Positions 1-10,758 of a stretch of DNA of 64,000 nt are shown here, piece by piece. The position numbers and the translations under genes are program-made. The stretch is taken from positions 570,687 through 634,686 of the forward strand of contig CACRXP010000225.1 in the NCBI GenBank assembly GCA_902702965.1, given 5' to 3'. The notes under the pieces are model-generated. The model was given only the letters and a program-made list of their open reading frames with translations. It did no database searches and was not told where the DNA came from. Source of the stretch: Spirometra erinaceieuropaei (Eukaryota; Platyhelminthes; Cestoda; Diphyllobothriidea; Diphyllobothriidae). Position 1 is the stretch's first letter, and the number at the start of each line of letters is the position of its first letter.

Positions 1-880
1 TTTTGTGTGTGCTTTCCCGGTAGGCTGCTAAAGTTGTATTCGTCAAAAGATGGCTGCCTTACTGGTGTTGTCTTTCAGCAGAGGAAGATAGTCGACAAAG
101 ATAAGGACACTGAGATGAAAATCTGGATTCATGTACGTATTTGAATGTTCGCAAGCCGAGCCATTGATAACCCAATTTATGTTGAATAGCTTCGCATATT
201 TAAATCTTGAATAAAACCGTACACAGTTAAACTGTGGCCATTTTAATGTACAAAATAATTAACTTTGGCCAGTCCACTTTAGTCAATCTGAGAGTAGGTA
301 AGTCCGGCTTACGACGACTGATACGTCCGAGGTGGCCATCCCAATCTCACTTGTATTCTTCGGTACCCAGCTTCTGCCTGTATTACTAGTTACCACACGA
401 CTACCCTCGGGCCCTTGACTGGACTCCAAAGCACCGCAGGACGAATATTTCGAGTAATCCGATCGACGAACGCACTTTCAACATAGTATTGCTTTGTTAT
501 ATCGATTTTCGGTGTAATCTTAGATTAGTTGGGTTAGTTGGTACGAATTTTCACTTGGTAGTTGCACGAGTTAAAAAATAATGTAACATTCCAGCACATT
601 TTCTTGTACAAAACGAAGGTTTTTCAAGAAAAAATATACGCGTTATGGAAAAAGTATAGGGCTGGATATGCGGAAAAATATCCTCGAAAGTGCGCTAAGC
701 GGATGTCAAGTTGAATGCTTCACAGGAGGCCAAAAGCCCTTCGTCATAGGTCTCCCTTCTACGTATATGTTATCCAAACATTTACGTACACAGAATTTCT
801 CATGTCAGTGAGCGCGTGTATGGCATTTTCTAAACATTCAAATATTATTTCTCCTATTGTACGCCTGGTTCTGGATATAA
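1..880. other. Upstream non-coding sequence, no gene recognised
   Basis: AT-rich sequence without a supportable coding region. Short open frames here have no recognisable domain. The only structured piece is a probable SINE-body fragment near 301-365. The left edge of the duplicated TMEM45 unit begins near 835-880. Confidence 0.5.
301..365 (+). repeat. Probable degenerate SINE body fragment
   Basis: The stretch resembles the body of the tRNA-derived SINE seen at 16861 and 18977: a 'gacgac..gctaataag..ccagaaatggccat' block followed by 'tctcccttgtctttgtcggta', here diverged (gaggtggccatcccaatctc, ttgtattcttcggtacc). No tRNA-like head is seen. This is pattern similarity only. Confidence 0.35.
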
Positions 881-1515
881 ACGTGCAGGATACACAGACT
901 GAGTGACCGTCAAGCTGCCACGGGATTTGTCCCTCAAATGAAAATATAATTCTCGCGTCGTATGGAATAAGTCAGTTTTGTCATCAAACACATATTCGGC
1001 AGGGATTTTATATGATTTACCTGGTAGGTCATAAGGTATTACTTTTGTTAGCTACGTTACGTGATATTATGGTGGTGGGACGCGGTTTTCCATGCAAGGT
1101 ACAACAGATGAAGGCCTTTATAATGATACGGCAGGAAACTTTGTAGAACGCCTAAAGTTCCTCGCAGATTGCCCCAAAGGAACAAGCAGTCCAAGAGAAT
1201 TTTCAGAGTAAACTAAAGAATGGAGAGAACTCCAGACGTACCTTGTAAATAACTGAGGACAAATCGGTAAGTTTGCCAAAGGGCAAGGTGATGTGTAACG
1301 AATCAGGGATTTTTATGAGGAAAGAATTAGGGCTTTGCCAAAATGGAACATATGGTTATGGGTTTGAAAAAAATTTACAGCAATTTCACCGACACGATCA
1401 ACACTGCGTGGGGTTCACGTTAATGAACAATTGCACAGATACAGAAATTGTAGATGCTCGTCAGGATTTGTCATTATGAAAATTTTCCTGCTAAATAAAG
1501 GAAAGTTTCCCGAAA
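880..1515 (+). repeat. Duplicated 5' flank of TMEM45 copy A
   Basis: Reads in the same order as 45290-45960 upstream of copy B, with many substitutions. Shared landmarks are 'tggaataagtcagttttg', 'cctggtaggt', the 'caacagatgaa' block and 'tttcctgctaaataaaggaaa'. The similarity stops at about 1515, where LINE sequence begins, and resumes after about 3830. This region therefore belongs to the tandem duplication and was split by an insertion. Confidence 0.7.
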
Positions 1516-3800
1516 GCCAAAGTGACCACTGCGTTCTTTTTTGGGAGAATAGTCATTCTTTGTACCCGAAATTCGGTCTGCTGAGGCAAGAAACGTATGG
1601 AAAGGGGATTATACCCGCATGAAAAACCTACTACAGAAGGTGAACTGGAATGCAGCACAAGGACCTGACCTAAAAAGCGATTGGCTCTTCTTCAAGAATA
1701 TAATACGACGCTTGGTAGAGAGCTGTTGCTCACTTGAGAGGAAGCTGCGCACTTCCCGAACAGAGTGGGTGACGGCAGAAATAAAGAAGAACCTTAAATT
1801 GAAAAGAAGACTTGGGAAAAAGTACGCCAGATGTCAGCAACCAGAGCATTTCGCTGACTTCAAAAAACAGAGGAATGTATGTCGGAATCTGTTGAGGAGG
1901 ACACGGGCGCAATTTGAGTCAAAACTTCTAAAACAAATCCCGCAAAATCCAAAAAATTCTTTGGATACGTGAATAAGGCAAAACTCAACCGGGACTGCAT
2001 TCCCTGCCTAAAAGATCCCCAGGGAAATACGTTGTCTGACAAATCAGATAAGGCGAATCTGTTGTCCGACTTCTTTACGTCTGTGTATACCGAGGGGCCG
2101 GCTTTTGATGAAAGAGTTTACCCCCGAATATCAAATCAAACAGTACAATTAGCACGGTGGACTTCACAACAGACAAGGTAAGGAAAACTTTGAGTCAACT
2201 ACAGCCCACTAAACCCCCTGGTCCGGACGGCGTGTTCGCAAAAGTCCTTAATGAACTCTCAGACCAACTGGCCTCTCGGTTATCCAGAATCTTCAGGAAT
2301 TCGATGGAGACCGGGGCTTTGCCTACCGGCTGGAAGAAAGCAAATATAAGCCCCAAACATAAAAGTGGCGAAAGAACAGCCCCAAATAATTTCAGACCAG
2401 TGAGTCTCACAAGCATCTGCTGCATGTTGATGGAAACGGCAATAAACACGGTGCTGATGCGGCACCTCGAAGAATACAACTTGCTCAGTGTACATTAGCA
2501 TGGATTTCGTAGTGGTCGATCCTGTCTCACTAACCTAGTATCCATGGAAAGCTGGACGAAATCAATCCACATGGGTTTATCAGTCGACACCGTGAACATT
2601 GACTTTAAAAAGGCTTTTAACAGTGTTCCACACAGACGACTTATATGTAAACTACGTCAAGTGGGTGTGAACTGAAATCTTTTGAAATGGCTTACCGATT
2701 TTCTTAAGGGCAGATCTCAGCGTGTGTGTGTGTATCGGAAACGCTAAATCGGAATTGGCAACCGTGCACAGCGGCGTTCCGCAGGTAAGCGTTCTGGGTC
2801 CAATCCTGCTCTTACTATATGTGAACGACTGCCTGCACTGTCTGAACTGCGAACGAGTAATTTTTGCCGACGACTCAAATTAAGGAAATCAATAGAGAAG
2901 ACGGAAGACTCTGTACAGTTACAAGACAATTTGAATCGCTTGCATCAATGGTGTGATGAGTGCTGTCTTAGCCTAAATCGTAACAAATACCAGCTTATCT
3001 GATTACGCTCGAGCAACAGGAGGCCGTTGAGACTTAAATCTCAGTACTTTACACGAGTTCACCAACTTAAATCCGTCAACGAGTTCATAGACCTCGGTGT
3101 GTGGATGACGTCAATTCCCAAACCATCGTCTCACTGCGCTAGGGTAGTAAAGAACGCTATGGGTATTCTAGGCGCGATTAGGAGATCCTTCCTCCATTTG
3201 ATGGAGAACTTTTCGGCCGAGTATTTGGCGCATACGTTCAACCAATATTGGAATATTGTGTCCAGGCATGGTGTCCCTGGACGAAAAAAGATTACACCCT
3301 ACTGGAGAATGTACAACGAACAGCGACCAAGCTAGTTGGCGGATTAAGTAATTTCCATTATGAGAAACGACTGGATAAGCTAAAACTATTTCCTCTCTCT
3401 TATAGACAATACATAGAAGATATGATCATGGCCTTCAGGACCGTCCGAGGGTTAGGCTGTGCTCTTCAGTTTGACGATTTCTTCGAGCTGGCGCGGACGA
3501 CAAATCTTCGAGGGCACCAATACGAATTCAAGACGAAATATGCCAAGTCGAGTTGCGGGCCAAATTCTTCTCCCACTGGCTGGTTGAGGGATGGAACAAA
3601 GTGCCGAACTCCGTTGTCTTAGCGGAAATCGCCGAGACTTTCAAAAGAAGACTTGATCAATTTAGACCTGATGGTCAATCAGTTACATGATATTAATGAC
3701 TGGCTTGTCTGCTATGTGAATATTTGCATGTTTTTTTCATACGTCTATTCGTAAATAGGGTTTTTCGAGGCTCTGCCTCTATCCCTCATATATGCTGAAT
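1515..3800 (+). mobile_element. Broken CR1/Jockey-type LINE (reverse transcriptase)
   Basis: A 5'-truncated non-LTR retrotransposon read in several + frames. 1619-1970 encodes a Lys/Arg-rich linker typical of the stretch between endonuclease and RT. 2157-2498 encodes RT blocks with 'KPPGPDGV' and 'NNFRPVSLTS'. 2500-2680 continues with 'HGFRSGRSC' and 'FKKAFNSVPHRRL', and the catalytic motif appears as FADD at 2863-2874. 3027-3622 holds the C-terminal thumb and connection ('EYCVQAWCPWTKKDYTLLENVQR'-like region). Stops and frameshifts separate these blocks, including a stop at about 2496, so the element is dead. The equivalent place in copy B (near 45960) lacks it. The final CR1 versus Jockey assignment is by motif style only. 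Confidence 0.85.
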
Positions 3801-4209
3801 TATACTGAAGTCAGTTTGATTTTGGATGTGAAGAGTTTTGAGGCGAGCGCTGGCTGGATTTGCGAAAGTTCAGGTAATTTAGGCTGGGGATAAGTAATTA
3901 ACGTAGACAAACGACTTTTGTTTCTAGATAGCGTCAAAGCAAGGGAAACGCGACATCATACCACGGGCCGAATAGTTGCTCCAAAGTGACCTTGCAATTT
4001 AGATGTTCCACTGAATTCTCTGATTTTCACCGATTAATAGCCCCGTATTTAATCAATTTATAAGTGATTCAAGTTTTTTGACAATAAGAGAAATGTGAAT
4101 CGTTTTGATAAAATTGCCATCCATCATTCACATGGTAATTTGTTATAATCTTCCAGTGTTTTGCTGACAAAGGTCTGAGCAAGACCATAGCCACTTTTGA
4201 AACGAAGAA

Positions 4210-4601
4210 ATGGGGACGTTTGCGGGCCACGCGTTGCCTGGAAGTTTTTTTATTCTGTTTGGAATATGGTCTCTGGTGTTTCAGTTAAAGAAATATTACC
4301 GCCGGAAGCGCTTCGAACTTGGGTTTACTTCGGTGCCGGTAGATGTTTACTGTAATCAAATGACAACTCCCTGTCCGTGCCCCGGATCAGAAGGTTTTTG
4401 CCGCTCGAGGAAAATTCCCGTTGACTCAATACTTAAGGCGACATGCTGCGCCATCGGGATTATCGGTGAGGTTTACACTGGGTTCGATGGTGGAAAATTT
4501 GTTCATATTGGAAACGCTCAGCACTCGACAATGTTTTCTATGTTCCTTTTGTCCGGTATCTTTGAAATCTTGAACTTTTATCGTATTCTGCGCCTTCCAC
4601 C
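4210..4601 (+). CDS. TMEM45: TMEM45 copy A exon 1
   Basis: 392 bp coding residues 1-130 plus two bases of codon 131. It contains the first three hydrophobic spans and a Cys-rich loop 'TTPCPCPGSEGFC' (52-64). It ends at CCACC followed by donor GTAAGT. Eight of 130 residues differ from copy B. Confidence 0.92.
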
Positions 4602-7600
4602 GTAAGTTTCAAAATGTCTTGTACGAAGTACAAAGATGATGCCGGCCAAGTACTTTCTTCCAATAATTATCAGCAATCATCGAATTACTTCTTGCTACTC
4701 AGTATTTGTCCCTCCAACGCTGACAGGCCAACAGTGTGGGCTCTTGCACGAGCCCAACCATCCCCACAGATAAGTTTCTTTCCATCAATTACGCAAAGAT
4801 GGGCCCTCGAAGTGAAAACACGCGCGTGAACCAATGACCGAGATTGAAACTTTTAAAAGAGAAGGAATAAATAAACCGTGGACGAAGGCAGTGCCTACCT
4901 TTCCCACCCGGGAACAATGAAGACCGTTGTCCATGTCTGTCCATATAGACTCGCGACTGTTCGTTCGTGGACTAAATCGGCCTGAATAATTTTGCACTGC
5001 TCACGTTAAGGTAATCTGATTCACGCGAAAATAACTAATCTTCATAGGCAATGCATACCAGTGTGTGTAATATTTTTATACAAACTGAAGAACGTCCGGA
5101 AAACGTCCTTCACAAGTGCTGGCCGTCACATTTAAAATGTGGCGCCAACTATTGCCATAAATATTCAATTGGATAGCAAACTAAGGTGCATAACTGCTTA
5201 AATCATAGAGCTAGCCTGACAGTTAGTTAATAACCGTTGCGTACGATTACCCTGCGTGATAGATGAAGAGTTTTAAACAAATGAGCTGATAATTTTTGTG
5301 TCTTAGCTATTTTATATTTAAAGCGTTCATCCAATCAAATATAGTGATAGCACCCGGCAGTGGTTATATTAAAATTAGCAGGGACCTGCCAGATCTGGCA
5401 TTTAGTTAAGATTTGCATTATTAGCTTGAAAACAACGCTCGTTAAAACCTTAGAATCCGGCGATACGACGAGTTGTCCTGCTTTCTACACACACGCAGAA
5501 CTCGAATGAAACTGGCCAGCGATTACCTATTATTCACAATCATCCGATTTCACCTGAAAACTACAACAGTGGATTGTAATTGCCACGTATGCTGACATGC
5601 TAGGCAAAGACAACTTGGAGATTTTAAGAAATCTCTGGAGTTGGAAGTTGCATTTTGTCACCAAATACAGTAGAAACTGCTCCGCACAGTAGGCAAAGCA
5701 ATCTTATCTTTGAATAGTGGCCTCATTTTAAAGGATAGTTCAACTACCGTAACATACAGTGACAAGTGGTTAACACAAGTTCTGAATTGGAATTGGCAGG
5801 CTCATGTCCTGTCCTGCGCAAAGCAAACGAGTGTTGGCCTTCGAATACCACGAACCAAAAAAGAATATAAAGTCAGTATATTATTGCGCAGGTAGGTAAT
5901 GCCTTCTGTATTCAAATATTAGGACAACACTTTGAAAGCCTGCCCAAAGTTTACGGAACCAGACGTTTGCCACCTTGAGACAAAGTCTCCAATACGCTGT
6001 AGCAGTTTTTACCCTGCGCTTCGGTAATGTTAAAATTTTTTGCGGAGCTTTCTGTTGAGTAGCTTTTCCACCCGTCACAACAGACAACACATGTGCATGT
6101 TATCAAGGCCGATTATGTCAGAAAACCTTTCAAATGAAATGGTGGGGAGGGCGAATGCCGATAGAGTCGCGTCATGCCGTCTTCTGCGCTTCGTTAGAAT
6201 GTGAAGCCTTATATTAAAACGACGATCGTGAAACATTCTACTGAACCCATGTCCCCAACGTCGTTTTTCTTTAGCAGATCCTCGGATTATCTTTGTAACT
6301 TCCTTCCGATAACGACAGAGGGCATACTCTTCGTCTTCCATCTACATGGTCAGACTCCTGTCAATGTTTACGTTCACACAGTTTTGATATACGCCGTTCT
6401 CCTTCTTATTGCCATGGGCATGTACGAAGCGGTGAATCTGCGATCGCACATAGCCGGGCTTCTCCGTTCTATCCTTATCATTCTTCAGGGCACGTGGTTC
6501 TGGCACGTAAGCCTCTGCTTTTTTGAATTCTCTATAATTTGAAAGGACACACTCGAATATGACTCGCTACTAACTCATGTCTGCCGTGTTCTGATTTGTC
6601 AGCAAAAGTCCTCAGTTGAAGTTTGAAGGTACCATGCGCGAGGTTTCGAAATGTAGTTAAAACATGCATGTTTCGTTTTCAATGATTGTTTTTTCGACTC
6701 TTCTAAGCACCAATTTTACATGGATCAACTCGATAAACCTCTAATAACAGTAACTTTGGACGCTTAGCTCTATTAGGAATTTTGCGGTCCTTTTCTTTGA
6801 AAGTCGAGATTATTTTTACTCGGGATGTCTGCCCTACTCGTCGATAAATCGGGGTTGAAGTCAGTCAAAAGTGTGACAGGAGTAAGATACAGAAAACGGT
6901 TTTGCACAGGCAGGATTTCGAAGGCTGCGAGGCAAGTCAGTACAATGTCCATCATGCGGGAAATGCTTTGTTTTTTGGCATCGACAGCCATGTAGTCAAC
7001 TCAGGCTGCATATCCTTTTCTGTTCTTACCGCCAAGGGCAGGCGATTTAACAAGCACAGGATGAAATGGTTTACATAGACAAAGCATCCATCGTAGTCCA
7101 AACCGAAATATTTTTTCGGAACTTTTAAACAGATCTTTAACCGTGTTGTAGTTTATTTCGTTGATATATTGTGACCAGCGCCTAAACATGTTTGAAATAT
7201 TGCAACCCCTAAAGGCTACTTTGGAACTGACTTTTCAGTCAATTTTACCGAAAATGCCTTTCAGTGAAGTGTTTTAGATGACACACTTGACTCAGAATGA
7301 CCTAGAGTTCTTCAAAAGCTGTGTCCATGGCTTCACTAACCAAAACATTCATTGCAATTTTTAACAAGCTTTTACTCAGATTGTGGCCCTTCCGTTCAGT
7401 CGCCCAGAAGACCAATATTTTGATAAAACCATCTTCTTGTGCATTCATTAGATCATCCGGTCTTGATCCCTTCCCTGTAAAGGTATCATTTCTAAATTTA
7501 TGCCATTCTTGGTTGAGTGGGCAGGTAATACTCATGTGACGGGAAAGGTCATCAGCTGAATATTTTGCTACACATAGATCATCAGTGTGTGTGTGTGTGG

Positions 7601-10600
7601 TGGAAGCGAGTTCACCGACCAATTTTCGGGACGCGCGCCTCCTGTTGCACCTTGAGGCTTGCTGGCGGTTGCGCATCGACTAGGTGTCTAGAAACAAAGA
7701 CACTGGAAACACGACAGCAGCCTACCAGCGCAAACACCAAACATGTATCGATTTACTAAGTATGTTTGGATAAAAATATATGTATATTTACACGCGAGAA
7801 AGGAAGAGGAAGAACAAGACTAAGCGAGTGCCGGAATCGGGTGTTATTTGTCTGAGTCCATTTTCGGAGAAAGAGCAGCAGCAGAACATGCCCAGGTTTC
7901 CGCTCCCTGAAGACCCCACCGGAAACACCGCCGATGATGTTTCTTGCTTTGCCATGTACGTATACTGTATATGCTAGAACACAGTGCGGAGGGGGGGGGA
8001 CACAGAGGGATGGTTACTGTGACAAAGTGCCAGTCACCTCCTCACCCTCCGGAATGGTGATAATTCTCACCGAACTAATTGCCATCCCTGACGTGAGCGG
8101 ATCGTAAGATGCTTTTCATGTATAAAGGCGAAATTTTGAGTTCCAGGTGTATACATATTTGAAGAAGAAGAAGAATCGAGCACCGGAACAATTCGTTTAT
8201 TATCCTGAGCTTTCAGACTCGTACAGGAGTCCATCGATGGACTCCTGTACGAGTCTGAAAGCTCAGGATAATAAACGAATTGTTCCGGTGCTCGATTCTT
8301 CTTCTTCTTCAAATATGCTTTTCATGTTTCAGGTCGGAGCCATCCTCTATCCCATTCGCTTGGCCACGTATGTAGACCATCTGCGACCTGTACGAGCGCA
8401 TGTTTGTACTTTTGGTCCATCTAGTAGTCAGTGATATAATTGGCTGAATGAAGGCAAAATAGGCCGAAATAGTATCTTTCAAACCTGCCTTTATTTGCTG
8501 CTGTTACACGGTCGTTACAGATCATCAATACTTCATAGGCCTTCCGGAGTGAGGTATATAAACAGCTGGCGACGGACACTGAGTGTCACATGCTTATTCG
8601 GCATATATATGCGTAAACTTCAACGCAGACATACAAAGCTGGATAGCGGACACTGAGGGTCACACAATTATTCGACATATGTATATATACATATACAAAA
8701 ATATCAAGGGAACGACGACAGAGTCTTTGGGGTAGATTAATGCAGCCCTGTTTCGGGCTTATTTTGCTTTCCTTCAGCCAGTCATAACACCGACTAGCAG
8801 CTGGGATCAGAAACACAAACATGCTCACAGACACACCTGGCGCATTTGGTCCACCACTGCCGTCTACCAGATAGGTCCTAAGCACTTCCTCGAACTGAAG
8901 TTCATCTGTGCTTCGCCACCTGCCATCCCCTGTCTCTGCAGATCAGGTAGTTACTTACTCAGAAGTGTGCGCACACAGAAGCTTTTCTGCTTCGCAAAAC
9001 AAATGGATCGGTGTGCGCCCATTCCTGAGTGAATATATAGATATATACGCGAACTGGAAGGCAGGCATACCAAAAATATAATAAAAAGGCAAAGACTACC
9101 TTTTGGAAAAAGTTCGAAACTTTGTTTGGCAGCTTTTTGATGCTGGTTCCCCACGTCTTTGTCAGACACGAAGACCCAATCAACACATAGTGACACGCAT
9201 GACGGTTGTCTTCCAGCGTCAACATCGAAAACCTGCCGTTGTAAGTGGGTTTTAAATTTTAACCGTTTTTAACCCATTTACTCAACGTATAACTACGACC
9301 TGGAGAACAATTCTCGAAAATTTACCCTATGAAGTTTCGCACTTTTCCCAAAGAACTAATTTGCCTTCCAAATATATGTACACATCCATAAATGCATAGA
9401 CGCACACCGGTCCGCTAACTTTTCGAAGCAAAGAAGATTCTCCCCTTTTAAAAAAATGCATGTATCATTACACGCGAGAAAGAGAGAGGAAGAAGGAGAC
9501 TGATCGAGCGCCCGAACCAGGTGTTTATTTGTCAGAATTTTCGAACTTGTGAGGCAGTCCATTGTCAGAGAAAGAGCAGCAACAGAGCATGCCTACGTTT
9601 TCGCTCCCGAACTGCCTCATGGGGAACACCATCGATGATACCTCATGTTTTGCCATGCATAAAGGACGTTTCAGAGGCGACCAAATGCATTGCTGCGTTA
9701 CCCACTGTCCCATAGCTAACGCATGCAGTAACTTCGCGGAAATTGAAGCCGATCAGCTTAGGCGTGGTGTATCGTATCCCGTGCCCAAATTGTTCGTGTA
9801 CTTACACAGGCCAGACTGAAATCGTGTCCAGACTACGCATACACGAAAATAAGCCGGCTGTACGAGGGACCGACGAATTATCGCAAAAGGCCGTCACGCC
9901 TTCGAAACCAACCATGAGTTAAACTGCGCGGCCAACATGGTAATCGTTCTCGTCAAAAACAAGGCAAAACGAAAATTGATTGAAGCCTGAACCTTGAATG
10001 AGGAGTCAGTCAATCGATGTATCGATTTGGCATCAGCATATAGAGCCTTGCGCAGTCACCTGCACCCCCCGCGTCACTGATTTTTAATCGAAGAACATTT
10101 CCATAACTGTCGCCTATTCTATTGCCGCTTGTTGCTCTGACAGTGTACTCGTTTACGACATCGGACGCTCGCACACATTAAATGGATAACCCCATTTCTT
10201 AATCAGTCTTCTTATTCTGCCTTACTCCTAAAGACATCTGGAACCCGACCATTCGCCTCTATTTGTGATCTACACGCGTCTAGGTACGTATACTATATAT
10301 ACGAAACTTCGGTGCGGAAGGAGGGATACAGAGGGATGGTTCCTGTGAAAAAGGGCCAGACACCTCCTAACCCTCCATAGTGGTGATACTTCTCACCGAA
10401 CTGATTGTCATCCCTGACGTGAGCGGATCGTAAGATGCTTTCCATGTTTCAGGTCGGAGCCATCCTCTATCCACCTATTTCCTGGCTCCCAATGTGGGAT
10501 GAGCTCGCAGTGGAGAGCATTCCGCGTGCAGCCAACCTCTTCTGTCAGCATGTCCTTCTGGTGTTCGCGTGTGTCCTGCTCACGGCCACGGTGATGGGTT

Positions 10601-10758
10601 ACGGTCTGCGAAACCCGCCCGCCAATCTTTCGGGACTAAATGGGGGAAAATCTGACGCCCGCACAGGCAGTAATCAACAACGCCTCCTCGACAGTGAGGA
10701 TGTCAGCGACGAGGAGACGGAGTTGCTGGAGATGCGAGTCTGGAAACCGTTGCAGTGA
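4210..10758 (+). CDS. TMEM45: TMEM45 family (DUF716) membrane protein, copy A, three exons
   Basis: Predicted multi-pass membrane protein of the TMEM45A/B family; the biochemical role is not established. Exons 4210-4601, 6278-6506 and 10453-10758 join to 927 bp, giving 308 residues and a stop, somewhat longer than the usual vertebrate members. The start is chosen because the protein opens with 'MGTFAGHALPGSFF', the conserved N-terminus of the family, at the first ATG. Hydrophobic spans lie at about residues 10-26, 71-90, 103-122, 141-155, 162-180, 190-207 and 236-256. Family-like residues include 'EGILFVFHLHG' (143-155), H164 and 'LQGTWFWH' (200-207). The C-terminal 50 residues are hydrophilic and acidic, with an acidic dileucine-type motif EETELL (294-299). 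Donors are GTAAGT and GTAAGC, and acceptors end in CAG. Phases are 2 then 0. The frame is intact, so the gene is probably functional. The 5' UTR is unknown. Confidence 0.9.
4715..5860. other. Unidentified insertion of about 1.1 kb in intron 1 of copy A
   Basis: Intron 1 is 1676 bp here but only 515 bp in copy B. Both ends align: the start after the donor, and the end from about 5860 ('aaaaagaatataaagtca' versus 'aaaaacgaatatgaagtca'). The extra sequence between is AT-rich, shows no coding domain, and I find no other copy of it in the window. The edges are approximate. Confidence 0.5.
6278..6506 (+). CDS. TMEM45: TMEM45 copy A exon 2
   Basis: 229 bp that complete codon 131 and encode residues 132-207. 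It carries the most recognisable TMEM45 block: 'TTEGILFVFHLHG', 'YVHTVLIYAVL' and 'LLRSILIILQGTWFWH'. The acceptor is TTTAGCAG before ATCC and the donor is GTAAGC after TGGCAC. Eleven of 76 residues differ from copy B, making it the most diverged exon; most changes are conservative. Confidence 0.9.
6507..7789. other. Intron 2 of copy A, first part
   Basis: Non-coding. Parts align with 47484-48590 in intron 2 of copy B, for example 'gtcgagattatttttact.gggatgtctgccct' at 6800 and 47800, with about 80% similarity by eye. A 124-codon antisense frame (7302-7676) has no domain and no matching frame in copy B, so I do not call it a gene. Confidence 0.6.
7790..7957 (-). mobile_element. Penelope-like element terminal fragment
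   Basis: Shares most of its length with 9470-9660, from 'acacgcgagaaag' through 'agaaagagcagcagcagaa' to 'tgctttgccatg'. On the minus strand it contains a shortened version of the 'GGACTC..GACAAATAA' block found near the 3' end of the Penelope-like element at 57.96 kb. It is non-coding and degenerate. Assignment to Penelope rests on this terminal similarity only. Confidence 0.45.
8121..8314. mobile_element. Small insertion flanked by a 12-bp target-site repeat
   Basis: The 12-mer 'atgcttttcatg' stands at 8109-8120 and again at 8315-8326, and removing the sequence between restores the decoy intron-exon junction. The insert is about 35 bp of unique sequence followed by a perfect inverted repeat. 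The arms resemble Penelope-like terminal sequence with a hammerhead-type stem II, so a retrotransposition product is likely. Confidence 0.7.
8154..8317. repeat. Perfect 164-bp palindrome, 82-bp arms, no spacer
   Basis: The arms are exact reverse complements, centred between 8235 and 8236 (TCCATC/GATGGA). Each arm, read outward from the centre, has 'GGACTCCTGTACGAGTC' (a 5-bp stem) then 'TGAAAGCTCAGGATAATAAA', and ends with a (TTC)n tract. That order matches the Penelope-like terminus at 57.96-58.01 kb. Confidence 0.85.
8346..10452 (+). other. Remainder of intron 2 of copy A, near-identical to copy B
   Basis: 8346-8802 matches 48845-49302 with only a few differences, and 10268-10452 matches 49549-49735 with about one difference. 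The corresponding middle part of copy B is an N gap. Flanking exon and 3' sequence is clearly more diverged. No gene is seen inside, only the Penelope-type fragment at 9470-9660. Confidence 0.7.
9470..9660 (-). mobile_element. Penelope-like element terminal fragment, second copy
   Basis: Similar to 7790-7957 over most of its length. On the minus strand it reads CTGACAATGGACT, then CGAAAATTCTGACAAATAAA, the same order as the CTGATGATGGATTC...GGAAACGTCAGGCAAATAAA block at 57.97-58.01 kb. It is non-coding. Confidence 0.5.
10453..10758 (+). CDS. TMEM45: TMEM45 copy A exon 3
   Basis: 306 bp for residues 208-308 and stop TGA at 10756-10758. It holds the last hydrophobic span (about 236-256) and the acidic C-terminal tail. 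The acceptor is CCATGTTTCAG and the phase is 0. Six of 101 residues differ from copy B, including N281 (D in copy B) next to RLL. Confidence 0.92.
   Translation, partial: VGAILYPPISWLPMWDELAVESIPRAANLFCQHVLLVFACVLLTATVMGYGLRNPPANLSGLNGGKSDARTGSNQQRLLDSEDVSDEETELLEMRVWKPLQ

Larger units (their letters stand above)
7957..8356 (+). pseudogene. Decoy partial copy of intron 2 end and exon 3 start
   Basis: Sequence equivalent to 10284-10475 recurs here. It includes the pre-acceptor block 'cctgacgtgagcggatcgta', an acceptor TTTCAG ending at 8332, and the first seven exon 3 codons (VGAILYP). After 8356 it leaves exon 3 sequence. A 194-bp insertion with a perfect palindrome splits it at 8121-8314. 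If spliced from exon 2, in frame, it would give a 33-residue alternative tail ending at the stop 8432-8434. Function is not claimed. Confidence 0.7.

Noticed and set aside
7302..7676. 124-codon antisense frame in intron 2 of copy A
   Set aside because: No domain, low-complexity His/Thr stretch from a GT repeat, and no matching frame in copy B.
8147..8312. Identical peptides encoded on both strands as a possible gene pair
   Set aside because: They are simply the two readings of a perfect palindrome.
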